A stretch of 64,000 nucleotides of DNA from JANPLD01 sp964445765 (GCA_964445765.1 CAYULD010000002.1:248001-312000); one strand, 5' to 3'; numbered from the stretch's first letter, positions 42,592-51,385 are shown. Notes: generated by a model from the letters alone, not told the origin. A program made the numbers and translations.

Positions 42592-43341
42592 ATGCAAACG
42601 GCAAATTTTGGCTTTAAGGAAGTTGAATATAATCAAAAACAGGAAATGGTTTTTGGTGTGTTTAAGTCTGTGGCTGGTAAATATGATATAATGAATGATT
42701 TTATGAGCTTTGGGCTTCATCGCCTTTGGAAAAAAATCTTCCTATCACATATCCCAGTTAGAAATGAGATGAAATTGCTTGATTTGGCGAGTGGCTCTGG
42801 CGATATTGTAATTTCAATTGCTAAAAAGCTAAAAGATAAAAATTTTAGCGGAAATCTTATTGCCTCAGATATTAACGCCCATATGCTTGAGCAAGCAAAA
42901 GATAAAATTATTGATGAAAATATCTCTGGCAATATTAATTTTAACATAGTTAATGCTGAGGAAATTCCATATCCAGATAATCATTTTGATTTTGTAACTA
43001 TTTCATTTGGCATCAGAAATGTAACAAATATTCAAGCGGCACTTAATGAAATTTATAGAGTGCTAAAACCGGGAGGAAAGTTTATCTGTCTTGAGTTTTC
43101 AGATGTTAATAGTGAAATTATAAAGAAAATTTATGATTTTTATTCTTTCAATATAATTCCTAAAATCGGTAAAATTATTGCAAAAGATGAAGATTCTTAT
43201 CAATATTTAGTTGAAAGTATAAGGGTTTTCCCAAAGGCTGAAGATTTCAAGAAAATGCAGGAAATAGCCGGCTTTGAAAATACATCTTATGAAAAATTAA
43301 CCTTCGGCGTAGTGGCAATTCATAGTGGCTATAAAATTTAG
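42592..43341 (+). CDS. ubiE: ubiquinone biosynthesis C-methyltransferase UbiE
   Basis: SAM-dependent C-methyltransferase of ubiquinone (and menaquinone) synthesis, 249 residues. It has the signature VAGKYDIMNDFMSFGLHRLWKK (cited as KYDIMNDFMSFGLHRLW), the SAM motif LLDLASGSGDIVI, FDFVTISFGIRNV (UbiE/COQ5 signature) and EIYRVLKPGGKFICLEFS. The N-terminus FGFKEVEYNQKQ is conserved in family members, which supports ATG at 42592 even though a strong promoter almost touches it. The 3' spacer (43342-43506) holds a C-rich tract. Confidence 0.95.
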   Translation: MQTANFGFKEVEYNQKQEMVFGVFKSVAGKYDIMNDFMSFGLHRLWKKIFLSHIPVRNEMKLLDLASGSGDIVISIAKKLKDKNFSGNLIASDINAHMLEQAKDKIIDENISGNINFNIVNAEEIPYPDNHFDFVTISFGIRNVTNIQAALNEIYRVLKPGGKFICLEFSDVNSEIIKKIYDFYSFNIIPKIGKIIAKDEDSYQYLVESIRVFPKAEDFKKMQEIAGFENTSYEKLTFGVVAIHSGYKI

Positions 43342-43394
43342 AAGAAATTGCAAATTTGTAAGTGATGTAATAGTGATTAGTATAGTTTATTTTC

Positions 43395-43440
43395 AACCCC
43401 TAACCCCTAGAACCTAACCTCTAGAACCTAGCCCCTCTCA
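43395..43440. repeat. C-rich CCCCTAACCCCTAGAACCTA tract
   Basis: Imperfect tandem copies of the unit ACCCCTAGA/ACCTAACCTCTAGA, within the 165-bp spacer between ubiE and the portal gene. It is similar in composition to 20066-20096. The period is about 7-14 bases; no hairpin dominates. Function unknown; such tracts are low-complexity spacers. Confidence 0.55.
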
Positions 43441-43506
43441 TCACCCCCCCTTCCATATATAAAAAATATGTTCCACAATTAAATTCCAAACTAAAATTAG
43501 GAATTT

Positions 43507-44724
43507 ATGAAAACAAATTTTTTCAGTTTTTTCAAAAAAAATAATCAAAATCGTAAAAACAAAAACTTTAAGAATTATAAATCTAATATAGATTATTTTG
43601 GTGGCACAAAAACTTATCTTTATGAAAATAACCGAGCTTCTTGGATGAATAGAAGCTATGCAAAATTTTCAGAAGAAGGTTATATTAAAAATGTTATTGC
43701 ACATCGTTGCATATCTATGATTTCAAAAAATATTGCATCAATTGGCATTAAATTATTTGAAGCCTCGCAAGAAAAAACCTATGAAATTAAACAACACTCA
43801 ATTCTAAATTTAATAAAATTCCCAAATCCGCTGGTTAATGGAAGTTTATTTCGTGAATCTATTTTCAATTATCGCTTAATTAGCGGAAATTCATATATTT
43901 TAGCGGTGAAAAATTCCGCGGGTGAGGTGCTAGAATTATATTCGCTAAGGCCTGATAAAATTAGTATTTTAACTGATAAATCTGGCTTTATTACTGCCTA
44001 TATTTATAAAAATGGTAATAAAGATTATAAATATGCGGTTGATAAAATTTCTGGGCAATCAGATATTCTGCATATAAAAAATTTTCACCCTCTTGATGAG
44101 CATTTTGGCCTAAGCCCTATAGAATCGGCAGCTTATTCTATTGATCAGCATAATCAGGCTTCAGTTTGGAATCAAAGCCTGCTTCAAAATGGTGCAAAGC
44201 CAAGCGGTGCATTGGTTGTTAAATCTGGTGAGGGTTATCTTGGGGTTTTAACTGATGAGCAACATCAAAGAATTAAAAGGCAAATAGATGAAGAATTTTC
44301 TGGGGCAAATAATGCCGGCAGACCACTTTTACTAGAAGGTGGGCTTGATTGGAAGGAGATGAGCCTTTCCCCAAAGGATATGGATTTTATTTCTTCCAAG
44401 CATACTTCCGCAAGAGAAATAGCCCTTGCTTTTGGCGTGCCACCGCAATTACTGGGCATACCGGGGGATAACACTTATAGCAACCTTGCAGAAGCCCGCC
44501 TTGAATTTTGGGAGCAAACTATTCTGACGCTTGCAGAAGAATTTTGTGCGTCGCTAAATCATTGGTTATTGCCAATGTTTAATAGAGATAATTTAGAGCT
44601 AAAACTAGATATTGAAAATATTCCAGCGCTTATGCCTCGCAGGGAAACTTTGTGGAATAGGCTTAATCAATCTAGCTTTTTAAGTGATGAAGAAAAAAGA
44701 AATATCTTAGGGCTTGGTAGTTAG
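43507..44724 (+). CDS. HK97-family phage portal protein (orphan, probably gene-transfer-agent derived)
   Basis: A portal protein of 405 residues, the ring through which DNA enters a capsid. Family markers: HRCISMISKNIASIGIKLFE near the N-terminus, LIKFPNPLVNGSLFRE, ISGNSYILAVKNSAGEVLEL, LRPDKISILTD, ILHIKNFHPLDEHFGLSPIE, the conserved AREIALAFGVPPQLLGIPGD and YSNLAEARLEFWEQTILTLA. No capsid, terminase, protease or tail genes flank it; the neighbours are ubiE and ppdK. The gene is intact and AT-rich like its surroundings. Alphaproteobacterial gene transfer agents use this portal type, and in Rickettsiales their genes are scattered, so a GTA origin is more likely than a prophage remnant. Confidence 0.9.
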   Translation: MKTNFFSFFKKNNQNRKNKNFKNYKSNIDYFGGTKTYLYENNRASWMNRSYAKFSEEGYIKNVIAHRCISMISKNIASIGIKLFEASQEKTYEIKQHSILNLIKFPNPLVNGSLFRESIFNYRLISGNSYILAVKNSAGEVLELYSLRPDKISILTDKSGFITAYIYKNGNKDYKYAVDKISGQSDILHIKNFHPLDEHFGLSPIESAAYSIDQHNQASVWNQSLLQNGAKPSGALVVKSGEGYLGVLTDEQHQRIKRQIDEEFSGANNAGRPLLLEGGLDWKEMSLSPKDMDFISSKHTSAREIALAFGVPPQLLGIPGDNTYSNLAEARLEFWEQTILTLAEEFCASLNHWLLPMFNRDNLELKLDIENIPALMPRRETLWNRLNQSSFLSDEEKRNILGLGS

Positions 44725-44808
44725 GTTTTACAATAATATCTAACAACTTTCCTATTGAATTACTTGCAAAAAAGGCTAAAAACTTCTTCAAAACTAAGAT
44801 TTTCAGAT

Positions 44809-47490
44809 ATGACTAAATGGGTTTATACATTCGGTAATGGCAATGCAGAGGGCGAAGGCTCAATGAAAAATTTGCTCGGTGGCAAAGGTGCAAATCTTGC
44901 GGAAATGAGCCGTGTTGGCTTGCCTGTTCCACCCGGTTTTACTATTACAACGGAAGTTTGCACAGCTTATTATGAAAATTCTCGCAAATATCCTGATGCA
45001 CTTGAAAAGCAGGTTGCAGAAGGCGTTGCCCATATTGAAAAAATACTCGGTAAAAAATTTGGTGATAAATCAAACCCGCTTTTAGTTTCGGTTCGCTCTG
45101 GTGCTAGGGCTTCAATGCCGGGTATGATGGATACAATTTTGAACTTAGGCTTAAATGATGAAACTGTTGAAGGGCTTGCCCAAAAAAGTGGCAATCCTCG
45201 CTTTGCTTATGATTCTTACCGCAGATTTATCCAAATGTATTCTGATGTAGTGCTTGAAATTGATAAGCATTTATTTGAAGATATTCTTGATCTCAAAAAA
45301 CAGGATAAAGGCGTTATTCTTGATACAGAGCTTGATGCTAACGATATGAAAGATGTTGCTAGTAAATTCAAAAAGAAAGTTCAGGAAGAACTCGGCAAGC
45401 CATTCCCGCAAGATGTGAAAGAGCAATTATGGGGTGCGGTTGGTGCAGTTTTTTCAAGCTGGATGAATGATAGAGCAATTACTTATCGCAGAATGTATGA
45501 CATTCCAGAAAGCTGGGGAACTGCCGTAAATGTGCAATCTATGGTGTTCGGTAATACAGGTGAAAATAGTGCTACTGGCGTTGCGTTCACTCGTAACCCA
45601 TCAACTGGTGAAAAGGCTTTCTATGGTGAATATTTAATTAACGCACAAGGTGAAGATGTTGTTGCTGGTATTCGCACCCCTCAGCAAATCACTATCGCAG
45701 GTAAGTTAGAGCAGAAAAGCAAACTTCCTGCTATGGAAGAAACCCTGCCTGAAGTTTACTCTCAACTAGTTGATATCTACAAAAAGCTCGAAAAACATTA
45801 TCGTGATATGCAAGATATCGAGTTCACAGTTGAAGATGGTAAATTATGGATGTTACAAACTCGTAACGGCAAACGTACTTCAAAAGCATCTATCAAAATA
45901 GCGGTTGATATGGTTGCAGAAGGTTTGATTTCAAAAGATGAAGCGCTACTTCGTGTTTCACCTGATGAGCTTGATAAACTTCTTCATCCAACGCTTGATC
46001 CAAAAGCTAAAAAACAAGTTATCGCTAAAGGTTTACCGGCTTCCCCAGGGGCAGCGAGTGGTAAAGTTGTATTTACTGCTAACGAAGCAGAAGAAATGGC
46101 GAAGAAGGAGGAATCTGTAATCCTCGTTCGTGCGGAAACTAGCCCCGAAGATATTCACGGAATGGCAGCGGCAAAAGGTATTCTTACCACGCGTGGCGGT
46201 ATGACATCTCACGCCGCAGTAGTTGCGCGTGGTATGGGCACACCTTGCGTTTCTGGTGCAGGCTCAGTTAATATAAATATCAAAGAAAGAAAAATCACTA
46301 TCGGCAATATCACCCTTAAAGATGGGGATATTATTACTATAGATGGCTCAACGGGTGAAGTAATTCTCGGTAAAGTTCCAACGATTGATCCTGAGCTTTC
46401 TGGTGAGTTTGAAACCCTTATGAAATGGGCGGATGAAACTAGAACCCTTAAAGTTCGCACAAATGCTGAAACCCCTCAAGATTGCAAAACAGCTCGTAAA
46501 TTTGGTGCAGAAGGCATTGGCTTATGTCGAACCGAGCATATGTTCTTTGATGCAGAGCGTATTATTGCAATTCGTGAAATGATTGTTGCAAGTGATGAAA
46601 TTGGCAGAAGGAAAGCCATTGCAAAATTGCTCCCATATCAACGCAAAGATTTTATTGATATTTTTGAGATTATGGAAGGCTTGCCAGTTACTATCCGCCT
46701 TCTTGACCCACCATTGCATGAATTCATCCCTCACACTGATGAAGAAATTGCTGAAGTTTCAAAGGCTTCTGGCGTTTCAGTTGAAAAAATCAAAACTCGC
46801 ACTAAAGAGCTTCACGAATCTAACCCAATGTTAGGTCATAGAGGTTGCAGGCTTGGCATCACATATCCTGAGCTTTATGAAATGCAAGCAAGGGCAATAT
46901 TTGAGGCCGCTATAGATGCAGCAAAATCTGGTAAAAAAGTTCTGCCGGAAATAATGATTCCACTTGTTCTAAACCCTAAAGAATTAAGCACTCTTAAAAA
47001 ACTTGTAAATCAAACGGCTGAAAAAGTATTTGCTGAAAAAGGCTCAAAAGTTGAATATTTAGTTGGCACTATGATAGAGCTTCCGCGTGCGGCTTTAGTT
47101 GCTGATAAGATTGCAGAATATGCGGAATTCTTCAGCTTCGGCACTAATGATTTAACTCAAACAACGCTTGGAATTTCTCGTGATGATTCTGGAAGTTTTG
47201 TTCCACAATATATTGAGAAAGGTATTTTTGAAAAAGACCCATTCGCAGTGCTTGATACAGAAGGCGTTGGCCAGTTAATAGAGCTTGCTGCAGAGAGAGG
47301 CAAAAAAACTCGCAAAGATATCAAACTTGGTATTTGTGGTGAGCATGGTGGCAACCCGCCTTCAATTGAATTCTGCCATAATGCTGGGTTGAATTATGTT
47401 TCTTGCTCACCTTTCAGGGTTCCAATTGCCCGTTTAGCGGCAGCACAAGCAACCATAAAAGCCAAGCAAAAATTGAAAAAGGCAGCCTAA
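44809..47490 (+). CDS. ppdK: pyruvate, phosphate dikinase
   Basis: Interconverts pyruvate + ATP + Pi and PEP + AMP + PPi, 893 residues. The N-terminal nucleotide-binding domain shows LLGGKGANLAEMSRVGLPVPPGF, SVRSGARASMPGMMDTILNL and GENSATGVAFTRNPSTGE. The phosphohistidine domain has GILTTRGGMTSHAAVVARGM, and the C-terminal barrel FGTNDLTQTTLGISRDD and ICGEHGGNPPSIEFC with the catalytic Cys. The frame is open from a TTG at 44755, but ATG at 44809 (MTKWVYTFGNGNAEG) is the family start. Common in Rickettsiales in place of pyruvate kinase or PEP synthase. Confidence 0.97.
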   Translation: MTKWVYTFGNGNAEGEGSMKNLLGGKGANLAEMSRVGLPVPPGFTITTEVCTAYYENSRKYPDALEKQVAEGVAHIEKILGKKFGDKSNPLLVSVRSGARASMPGMMDTILNLGLNDETVEGLAQKSGNPRFAYDSYRRFIQMYSDVVLEIDKHLFEDILDLKKQDKGVILDTELDANDMKDVASKFKKKVQEELGKPFPQDVKEQLWGAVGAVFSSWMNDRAITYRRMYDIPESWGTAVNVQSMVFGNTGENSATGVAFTRNPSTGEKAFYGEYLINAQGEDVVAGIRTPQQITIAGKLEQKSKLPAMEETLPEVYSQLVDIYKKLEKHYRDMQDIEFTVEDGKLWMLQTRNGKRTSKASIKIAVDMVAEGLISKDEALLRVSPDELDKLLHPTLDPKAKKQVIAKGLPASPGAASGKVVFTANEAEEMAKKEESVILVRAETSPEDIHGMAAAKGILTTRGGMTSHAAVVARGMGTPCVSGAGSVNINIKERKITIGNITLKDGDIITIDGSTGEVILGKVPTIDPELSGEFETLMKWADETRTLKVRTNAETPQDCKTARKFGAEGIGLCRTEHMFFDAERIIAIREMIVASDEIGRRKAIAKLLPYQRKDFIDIFEIMEGLPVTIRLLDPPLHEFIPHTDEEIAEVSKASGVSVEKIKTRTKELHESNPMLGHRGCRLGITYPELYEMQARAIFEAAIDAAKSGKKVLPEIMIPLVLNPKELSTLKKLVNQTAEKVFAEKGSKVEYLVGTMIELPRAALVADKIAEYAEFFSFGTNDLTQTTLGISRDDSGSFVPQYIEKGIFEKDPFAVLDTEGVGQLIELAAERGKKTRKDIKLGICGEHGGNPPSIEFCHNAGLNYVSCSPFRVPIARLAAAQATIKAKQKLKKAA

Positions 47491-47535
47491 CCCTTAGGAT
47501 TCTTTACTTTTTTTTATTTGTGATAGTTTATTCTT

Positions 47536-47652
47536 ATGGCAAAACTTACCTTAAATATCACAGATGAATCTATAATACCCCATCTAATGGAGGTGCTTAG
47601 TAGGTTGCAATCTGTTAAAATAGCTAAATTAGAATATTTTAGATTAGTTTAA
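47536..47652 (+). CDS. 38-residue ORF resembling a short antitoxin-type protein
   Basis: ATG at 47536 opens a 38-residue frame: MAKLTLNITDESIIPHLMEV then LSRLQSVKIAKLEYFRLV, ending at TAA 47652. The beta-strand plus helix layout (LTLNITD..., HLMEVLSRL) resembles the N-terminus of small antitoxin-like or DUF proteins, but there is no adjacent toxin. It begins 45 bp after ppdK. It may be a real small gene or a truncated relic. Confidence 0.35.
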   Translation: MAKLTLNITDESIIPHLMEVLSRLQSVKIAKLEYFRLV

Positions 47653-47658
47653 AATACA

Positions 47659-48987
47659 TTATTTCCCAATGGTGATATAGTTTTTATTTTGGTAGTTTTG
47701 CGGTTCAAGAATGCCCCTTAAATCAACAATAGTTTCAAGGTTTTTATAAAGTGAGAAATTGATATTCTTAAATTGATTCCACTCCGTAATAATGCAGGCA
47801 AGCTGTGTTTTTAGCAGGGCATCTGCCACAAAATCAGAATAAAAGATGTTGTAATCTAAGGCGGTTTTGCCTTCCTTTGCAAAAATTTCTGCAAAATATT
47901 TTTTGGTATTTGCAAGTGCTTTGGGATCAAAAATATATAAATTTGCACCTTTTCTTGCCAAAATTTCAATGATTTTTAATGCCGCAGATTCTCTAATATC
48001 ATCTGTATTTGCCTTAAAAGCTGTGCCTAAAATTGCAATATTAACGCCAGAAACATTACTATTACAGGCTTTGATAATTTTCTCCGCCATTTTTATTTTT
48101 CTCTCTTCATTTGATTTTATAACGGCATCAATAATTTTTAGCTCGCCATTAAAATCTTTTGCGATAGCTGAAATTGCCCTTGTATCTTTAGGAAAGCAAG
48201 AACCCCCAAAAGCAGGTCCCGCCTTAAGAAAATGGCTGCCGATTCTTTTATCCATACCCATTGCGTTAGAAACTTGGGTTATATCTGCCCCAGTTTGCTC
48301 ACATAAATCAGAGATTTCATTGATAAACGCCACACGCATTGCCAGATAAGCATTTGCTGAATATTTGGCAAGCTCCGCACTTTTAATGTCAGTGTGAATT
48401 ATAGGAAAACCTTTATTTTCAAGGTTTTTATAGATGGCAGAAATTTTTTGATATGTATTTTCATCGCCTTTTTCTGTGCCTATTAAAATTCTATCTGGGT
48501 TCATAAAATCATAAACTGCACTTCCCTCCCTTAAAAATTCAGGGTTTGAAGCTATATAAAATTCTAAATTAGGGTTTTTAGATTTAATAAAATTCTTTAA
48601 TTTTTCACCTGTGCCAACCGGAACAGTTGATTTTGTAATAATTATAACGCCATTTTTAGCATTATTTGCGATAGTTTCAGCAACTGAAAATACATATTGC
48701 AAATCCGCCTTGCCAGCCTCATCTGAGGGTGTGCCAACCGCAATAAATATAATATCTGCCTTTGAAATTTCTTGCGATACCTCAGCAGAAAAACTAAGCC
48801 TGCCCTCACTAACATTTTTGCTAACTAAGGTCTCTAAACCCTCTTCATAAATATGGATTTTTGAATTTTTTAATGCGTTAATTTTTTCTAAATCATTATC
48901 AACGCAAGTAACTGAATTTCCGATTTCCGCAAGGCAAGTGCCTGATACTAAGCCAACATAGCCTGTTCCAACAAAAACAATTTTCAT
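47659..48987 (-). CDS. UDP-glucose 6-dehydrogenase
   Basis: NAD-dependent four-electron oxidation of UDP-glucose to UDP-glucuronate, 442 residues. The N-terminal Rossmann motif is MKIVFVGTGYVGLVSGTCLAE, followed by FIAVGTPSDEAGKADLQYV, ITKSTVPVGTGEKLKNF, SNPEFLREGSAVYDFMNPDR, YSANAYLAMRVAFINEI, the catalytic Cys segment FGGSCFPKDTRAI, and ILGTAFKANTDDIRES. The start is ATG at 48987; a TTG five codons upstream is less likely. Together with galU (58.7 kb) it would supply glucuronate for a capsule, and it lies next to the kpsD-like, kpsC and kpsS genes. Confidence 0.96.
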   Translation of the reverse strand: MKIVFVGTGYVGLVSGTCLAEIGNSVTCVDNDLEKINALKNSKIHIYEEGLETLVSKNVSEGRLSFSAEVSQEISKADIIFIAVGTPSDEAGKADLQYVFSVAETIANNAKNGVIIITKSTVPVGTGEKLKNFIKSKNPNLEFYIASNPEFLREGSAVYDFMNPDRILIGTEKGDENTYQKISAIYKNLENKGFPIIHTDIKSAELAKYSANAYLAMRVAFINEISDLCEQTGADITQVSNAMGMDKRIGSHFLKAGPAFGGSCFPKDTRAISAIAKDFNGELKIIDAVIKSNEERKIKMAEKIIKACNSNVSGVNIAILGTAFKANTDDIRESAALKIIEILARKGANLYIFDPKALANTKKYFAEIFAKEGKTALDYNIFYSDFVADALLKTQLACIITEWNQFKNINFSLYKNLETIVDLRGILEPQNYQNKNYITIGK

Positions 48988-49071
48988 AATGGTAGCATTC
49001 AAATTTAATATTTTTGAAAATAGATATTTTTAATTAAAAGAAAACCCTATATTTTCAAATATTTATTCATT

Positions 49072-49133
49072 GTCATTCCAGCGAAAGCGGTAATCTAAGA
49101 CGGTTTTTGGATCTCCGCTTTCGCGGAGATGAC
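49072..49133. repeat. palindromic intergenic element (GTCATTCCAGCGAAAGC type)
   Basis: Left arm GTCATTCCAGCGAAAGCGG plus TAATCT (49072-49096) and right arm ATCTCCGCTTTCGCGGAG plus ATGAC (49111-49133) are largely complementary, with a short T-rich centre. It belongs to the GTCATTCCcGCGAAAGCGGGAATC class of dispersed palindromes. It occupies the spacer between the UDP-glucose dehydrogenase gene and the kpsD-like gene. Confidence 0.78.
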
Positions 49134-49169
49134 GACTTAAAAAGATTTTAATTTTCACCAAAATTAAAA

Positions 49170-50777
49170 CTAATTATCAAGCAGGTTAATTGGCACAGCA
49201 ACTGAGAGAACGGTGCGATAAACAAGCTCCATAACATTTCTAGCGATGGTTAAATTATCCATTTTAATTTCAGGTAGGATAATAATTTCATCACCAGCTT
49301 CTATTTTTGTTGAGCCTTCTGTTACAGTATCACCATTTTGTTTAACTATAATTATACCATCTTCTTTCGCCCTTAAACTAAAGCCGCCAGCCCTGTTTAT
49401 GTAGTCATCTAAATCATAATTTTTATCAAAAACCACTGCACTTGGAACATTAACTTCACCTGTAACCATTACTATATTTGAAATTGAGGGGATAATTATT
49501 CTATCGCCATCTCTAACTTTTATATCTTCAATTTTGCCATCTCTAGCAATTACAACTGTGCCTTTGGGCTTAATTTGCTTAGCGTTTTTAATAAAATTTT
49601 GCACCATTTGTAATTCTTGTTGCTTGATTTGGGCTTCTTGCCTATCATTTGAATTATTAACCAAAACGGCTTCTTCTAAGCGTTTTAAGGAGTTTTCTAG
49701 CGAGGCTTTTTGCCTTTTTGCAACCTCAGCCCTTTCTAAGCGAACTGCTTTATAATTTGATAAATCAGGATTAATTTTTACTTGCGCTAAAATTTCTAAA
49801 ATTGAGGAATCATTAGGTGCAACCACAACATCTGGCCCTAAATGCTCGCCTTCAACAAAAATTTTGATTTTATCTGCAATAGTTGCGGAATTAAACAAAA
49901 CTGCATCACCATTTTGTAGCTGGAATTTTCTAAAATCTGTGAGGCTTAAATATTTTGCAAATGGCTTGCCAGCTCTAAAACCGCTGATAGAAACATTAGT
50001 TGCTTTATTTGTAGGCTTTGCGAAATTTATAATTTCTTGCCCAAATATAGGAGATGTTTTGAATTCAAAGATATTTTTATTGCCAACTTCACCATCAGCA
50101 GAGATGGTAAAACCCTTTTTATCAACCAAAATTACATCATTATCTTTAAGCTGAAAAGCTGGAATTTGACCATTAATAAGAAATTGGTAAATATCAAAAG
50201 ATTCAATAGTTTTTTTATCTCTAATAATATTAATTTTTCTAAAACTGCCTGTATCAAAATTTATTCCTTGTGCTTGATCTATAAAGTTAAGTAGCGTATC
50301 TTTCGCCATTCCTGCGTATCTGCCCGGCCTATTAATGCCACCAGTAACAAAAACTGAAAGCGGTTTAGTGCCGTTTAATGTAGTATAAATTTCAACTTCG
50401 CTTGGATAAATTTTTCTAACTTCTGCCTTAACTTTGTTATTAAGCTGAGAATTAGCAACGCCTGAAACTTTAATTGGCCCAATTTGAGGGATAAAAATAT
50501 TGCCTTGATTATCAACCTTTAGGGTTTCCTTAAATTCAAATAAGCCCCATATTGCGATGGTTATTTCATCACCAACTTGAATTAAATAATTTGAGTTAAG
50601 CCCACCAGTTTTATCAGCGCCAAATTGACCAGTGAAAAGGTTTTCACCAAAGGGTTTGAGGGTGTTATCATCATCAGCAAAATCAATCTTTTCAAAATTA
50701 TAACTAGCTATTGCATTAACTTCTGCAATTAGGGTTACGATAATTAATATTGCTATTATTTGAAATATTTTCTTCAT
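49170..50777 (-). CDS. SLBB-domain polysaccharide export protein (KpsD/Wza-like)
   Basis: Outer-membrane/periplasmic polysaccharide export protein of 535 residues with an N-terminal signal peptide (IFQIIAILIIVTLIAEVNA). The Poly_export domain starts YLIQVGDEITIAIWGLFEF and includes VDNQGNIFIPQIGPIKVSG. It is followed by three SLBB-like repeats (e.g. PLSVFVTGGINRPGRYAG, then KIFVEGEHLGPDVVVAPND, then IVMVTGEVNVPSAVVFD). A coiled-coil/Gln-rich stretch lies around residues 350-410. Length and multiple SLBBs favour KpsD over Wza. The start codon touches the end of a MITE (50777-51050), leaving no clear Shine-Dalgarno. Confidence 0.88.
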   Translation of the reverse strand: MKKIFQIIAILIIVTLIAEVNAIASYNFEKIDFADDDNTLKPFGENLFTGQFGADKTGGLNSNYLIQVGDEITIAIWGLFEFKETLKVDNQGNIFIPQIGPIKVSGVANSQLNNKVKAEVRKIYPSEVEIYTTLNGTKPLSVFVTGGINRPGRYAGMAKDTLLNFIDQAQGINFDTGSFRKINIIRDKKTIESFDIYQFLINGQIPAFQLKDNDVILVDKKGFTISADGEVGNKNIFEFKTSPIFGQEIINFAKPTNKATNVSISGFRAGKPFAKYLSLTDFRKFQLQNGDAVLFNSATIADKIKIFVEGEHLGPDVVVAPNDSSILEILAQVKINPDLSNYKAVRLERAEVAKRQKASLENSLKRLEEAVLVNNSNDRQEAQIKQQELQMVQNFIKNAKQIKPKGTVVIARDGKIEDIKVRDGDRIIIPSISNIVMVTGEVNVPSAVVFDKNYDLDDYINRAGGFSLRAKEDGIIIVKQNGDTVTEGSTKIEAGDEIIILPEIKMDNLTIARNVMELVYRTVLSVAVPINLLDN

Positions 50778-51050
50778 TAGGCACTGTTAGCAAAGTTTTA
50801 TAAAATTTGTTATGTGTCAAAAATTGTTATATACAAGGCAGAAAGTGAGGGTAATAGTTATTCATATTACCGAGCTTTCTAACGAAGTAGATAGCAATTT
50901 TTGTCATAACCTAAAAGGCAATTATTAATTTTGGCATATAACAGCGATAAATTTTTTGAAATATGGATAACTATTCCTTCAAAATTTATCTTGTTCTCTG
51001 CCAAAATTAATCAAATTGCAAATTTATAAAACTTTGCTAACAGTGCCTAA
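50777..51050. mobile_element. MITE family B (274 bp, two internal hairpins)
   Basis: A non-coding element with terminal inverted repeats of about 30 bp (TTAGGCACTGTTAGCAAAG at one end, CTTTGCTAACAGTGCCTAA at the other), flanked by TA on both sides. The terminal sequences differ from family A, but the length (274 against 275 bp) and plan match: hairpin 1 with apical GGTAATA-GTTATTCA-TATTACC (50850-50871), and hairpin 2 with apical AATA-TGGATAAC-TATT (50960-50975) inside arms TTTTGAA/TTCAAAA and AATTTTGGCA/TGCCAAAATT. No transposase. It separates the 110-residue lipoprotein gene from the kpsD-like gene. Confidence 0.88.
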
Positions 51051-51052
51051 AA

Positions 51053-51385
51053 CTATAATGTTAAATCGTTATAGTGAATTTCTTTACCATTGGCAAATTG
51101 GCATTTTACAGAGCCTTCCAGCTTATTATTAACCATATTTCTAACTCTAGTGCATTTAGCACCTATTGCGGAGATGTAGTTTTCCCTTAAAACCTCTTTA
51201 ATTGCAGAATTTTCGCCATTATGTTGGTAAGAGGTTGAATTATTGCCTATAACTCTTTTTTGGCTTCTAACTTCATTTTGATAATCCTGCCACGCAGATT
51301 GCCCTTCATATCCGCCATTTTCATCTTCAGAGCAGGCAGAAAGGAGCAAAAATATTAATCCACAGGATATAAATAACTCTTTCAC
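51053..51385 (-). CDS. small lipoprotein of unknown function
   Basis: About 110 residues. The chosen GTG start (51385) gives VKELFISCGLIFLLLSAC, a lipoprotein signal with lipobox LSAC, followed by an acidic mature start SEDENGGYEGQSAWQDYQNE. The C-terminal part has two cysteines (GAKCTRVRNMV and GSVKCQFANGKE). A TTG 14 codons upstream (51427) is an alternative start. I do not recognise the family. It is divergent from kpsC and next to the kpsD-like gene, so a role in capsule export is possible but not shown. Confidence 0.55.
   Translation of the reverse strand: MKELFISCGLIFLLLSACSEDENGGYEGQSAWQDYQNEVRSQKRVIGNNSTSYQHNGENSAIKEVLRENYISAIGAKCTRVRNMVNNKLEGSVKCQFANGKEIHYNDLTL

Noticed and set aside
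43507..44724. prophage
   Set aside because: Only one phage-type gene is present and the flanks are housekeeping genes; a dispersed GTA gene explains it better.
44755..44808. TTG start and 18-residue extension of PpdK
   Set aside because: ATG at 44809 gives the conserved MTKWVYTFG start.
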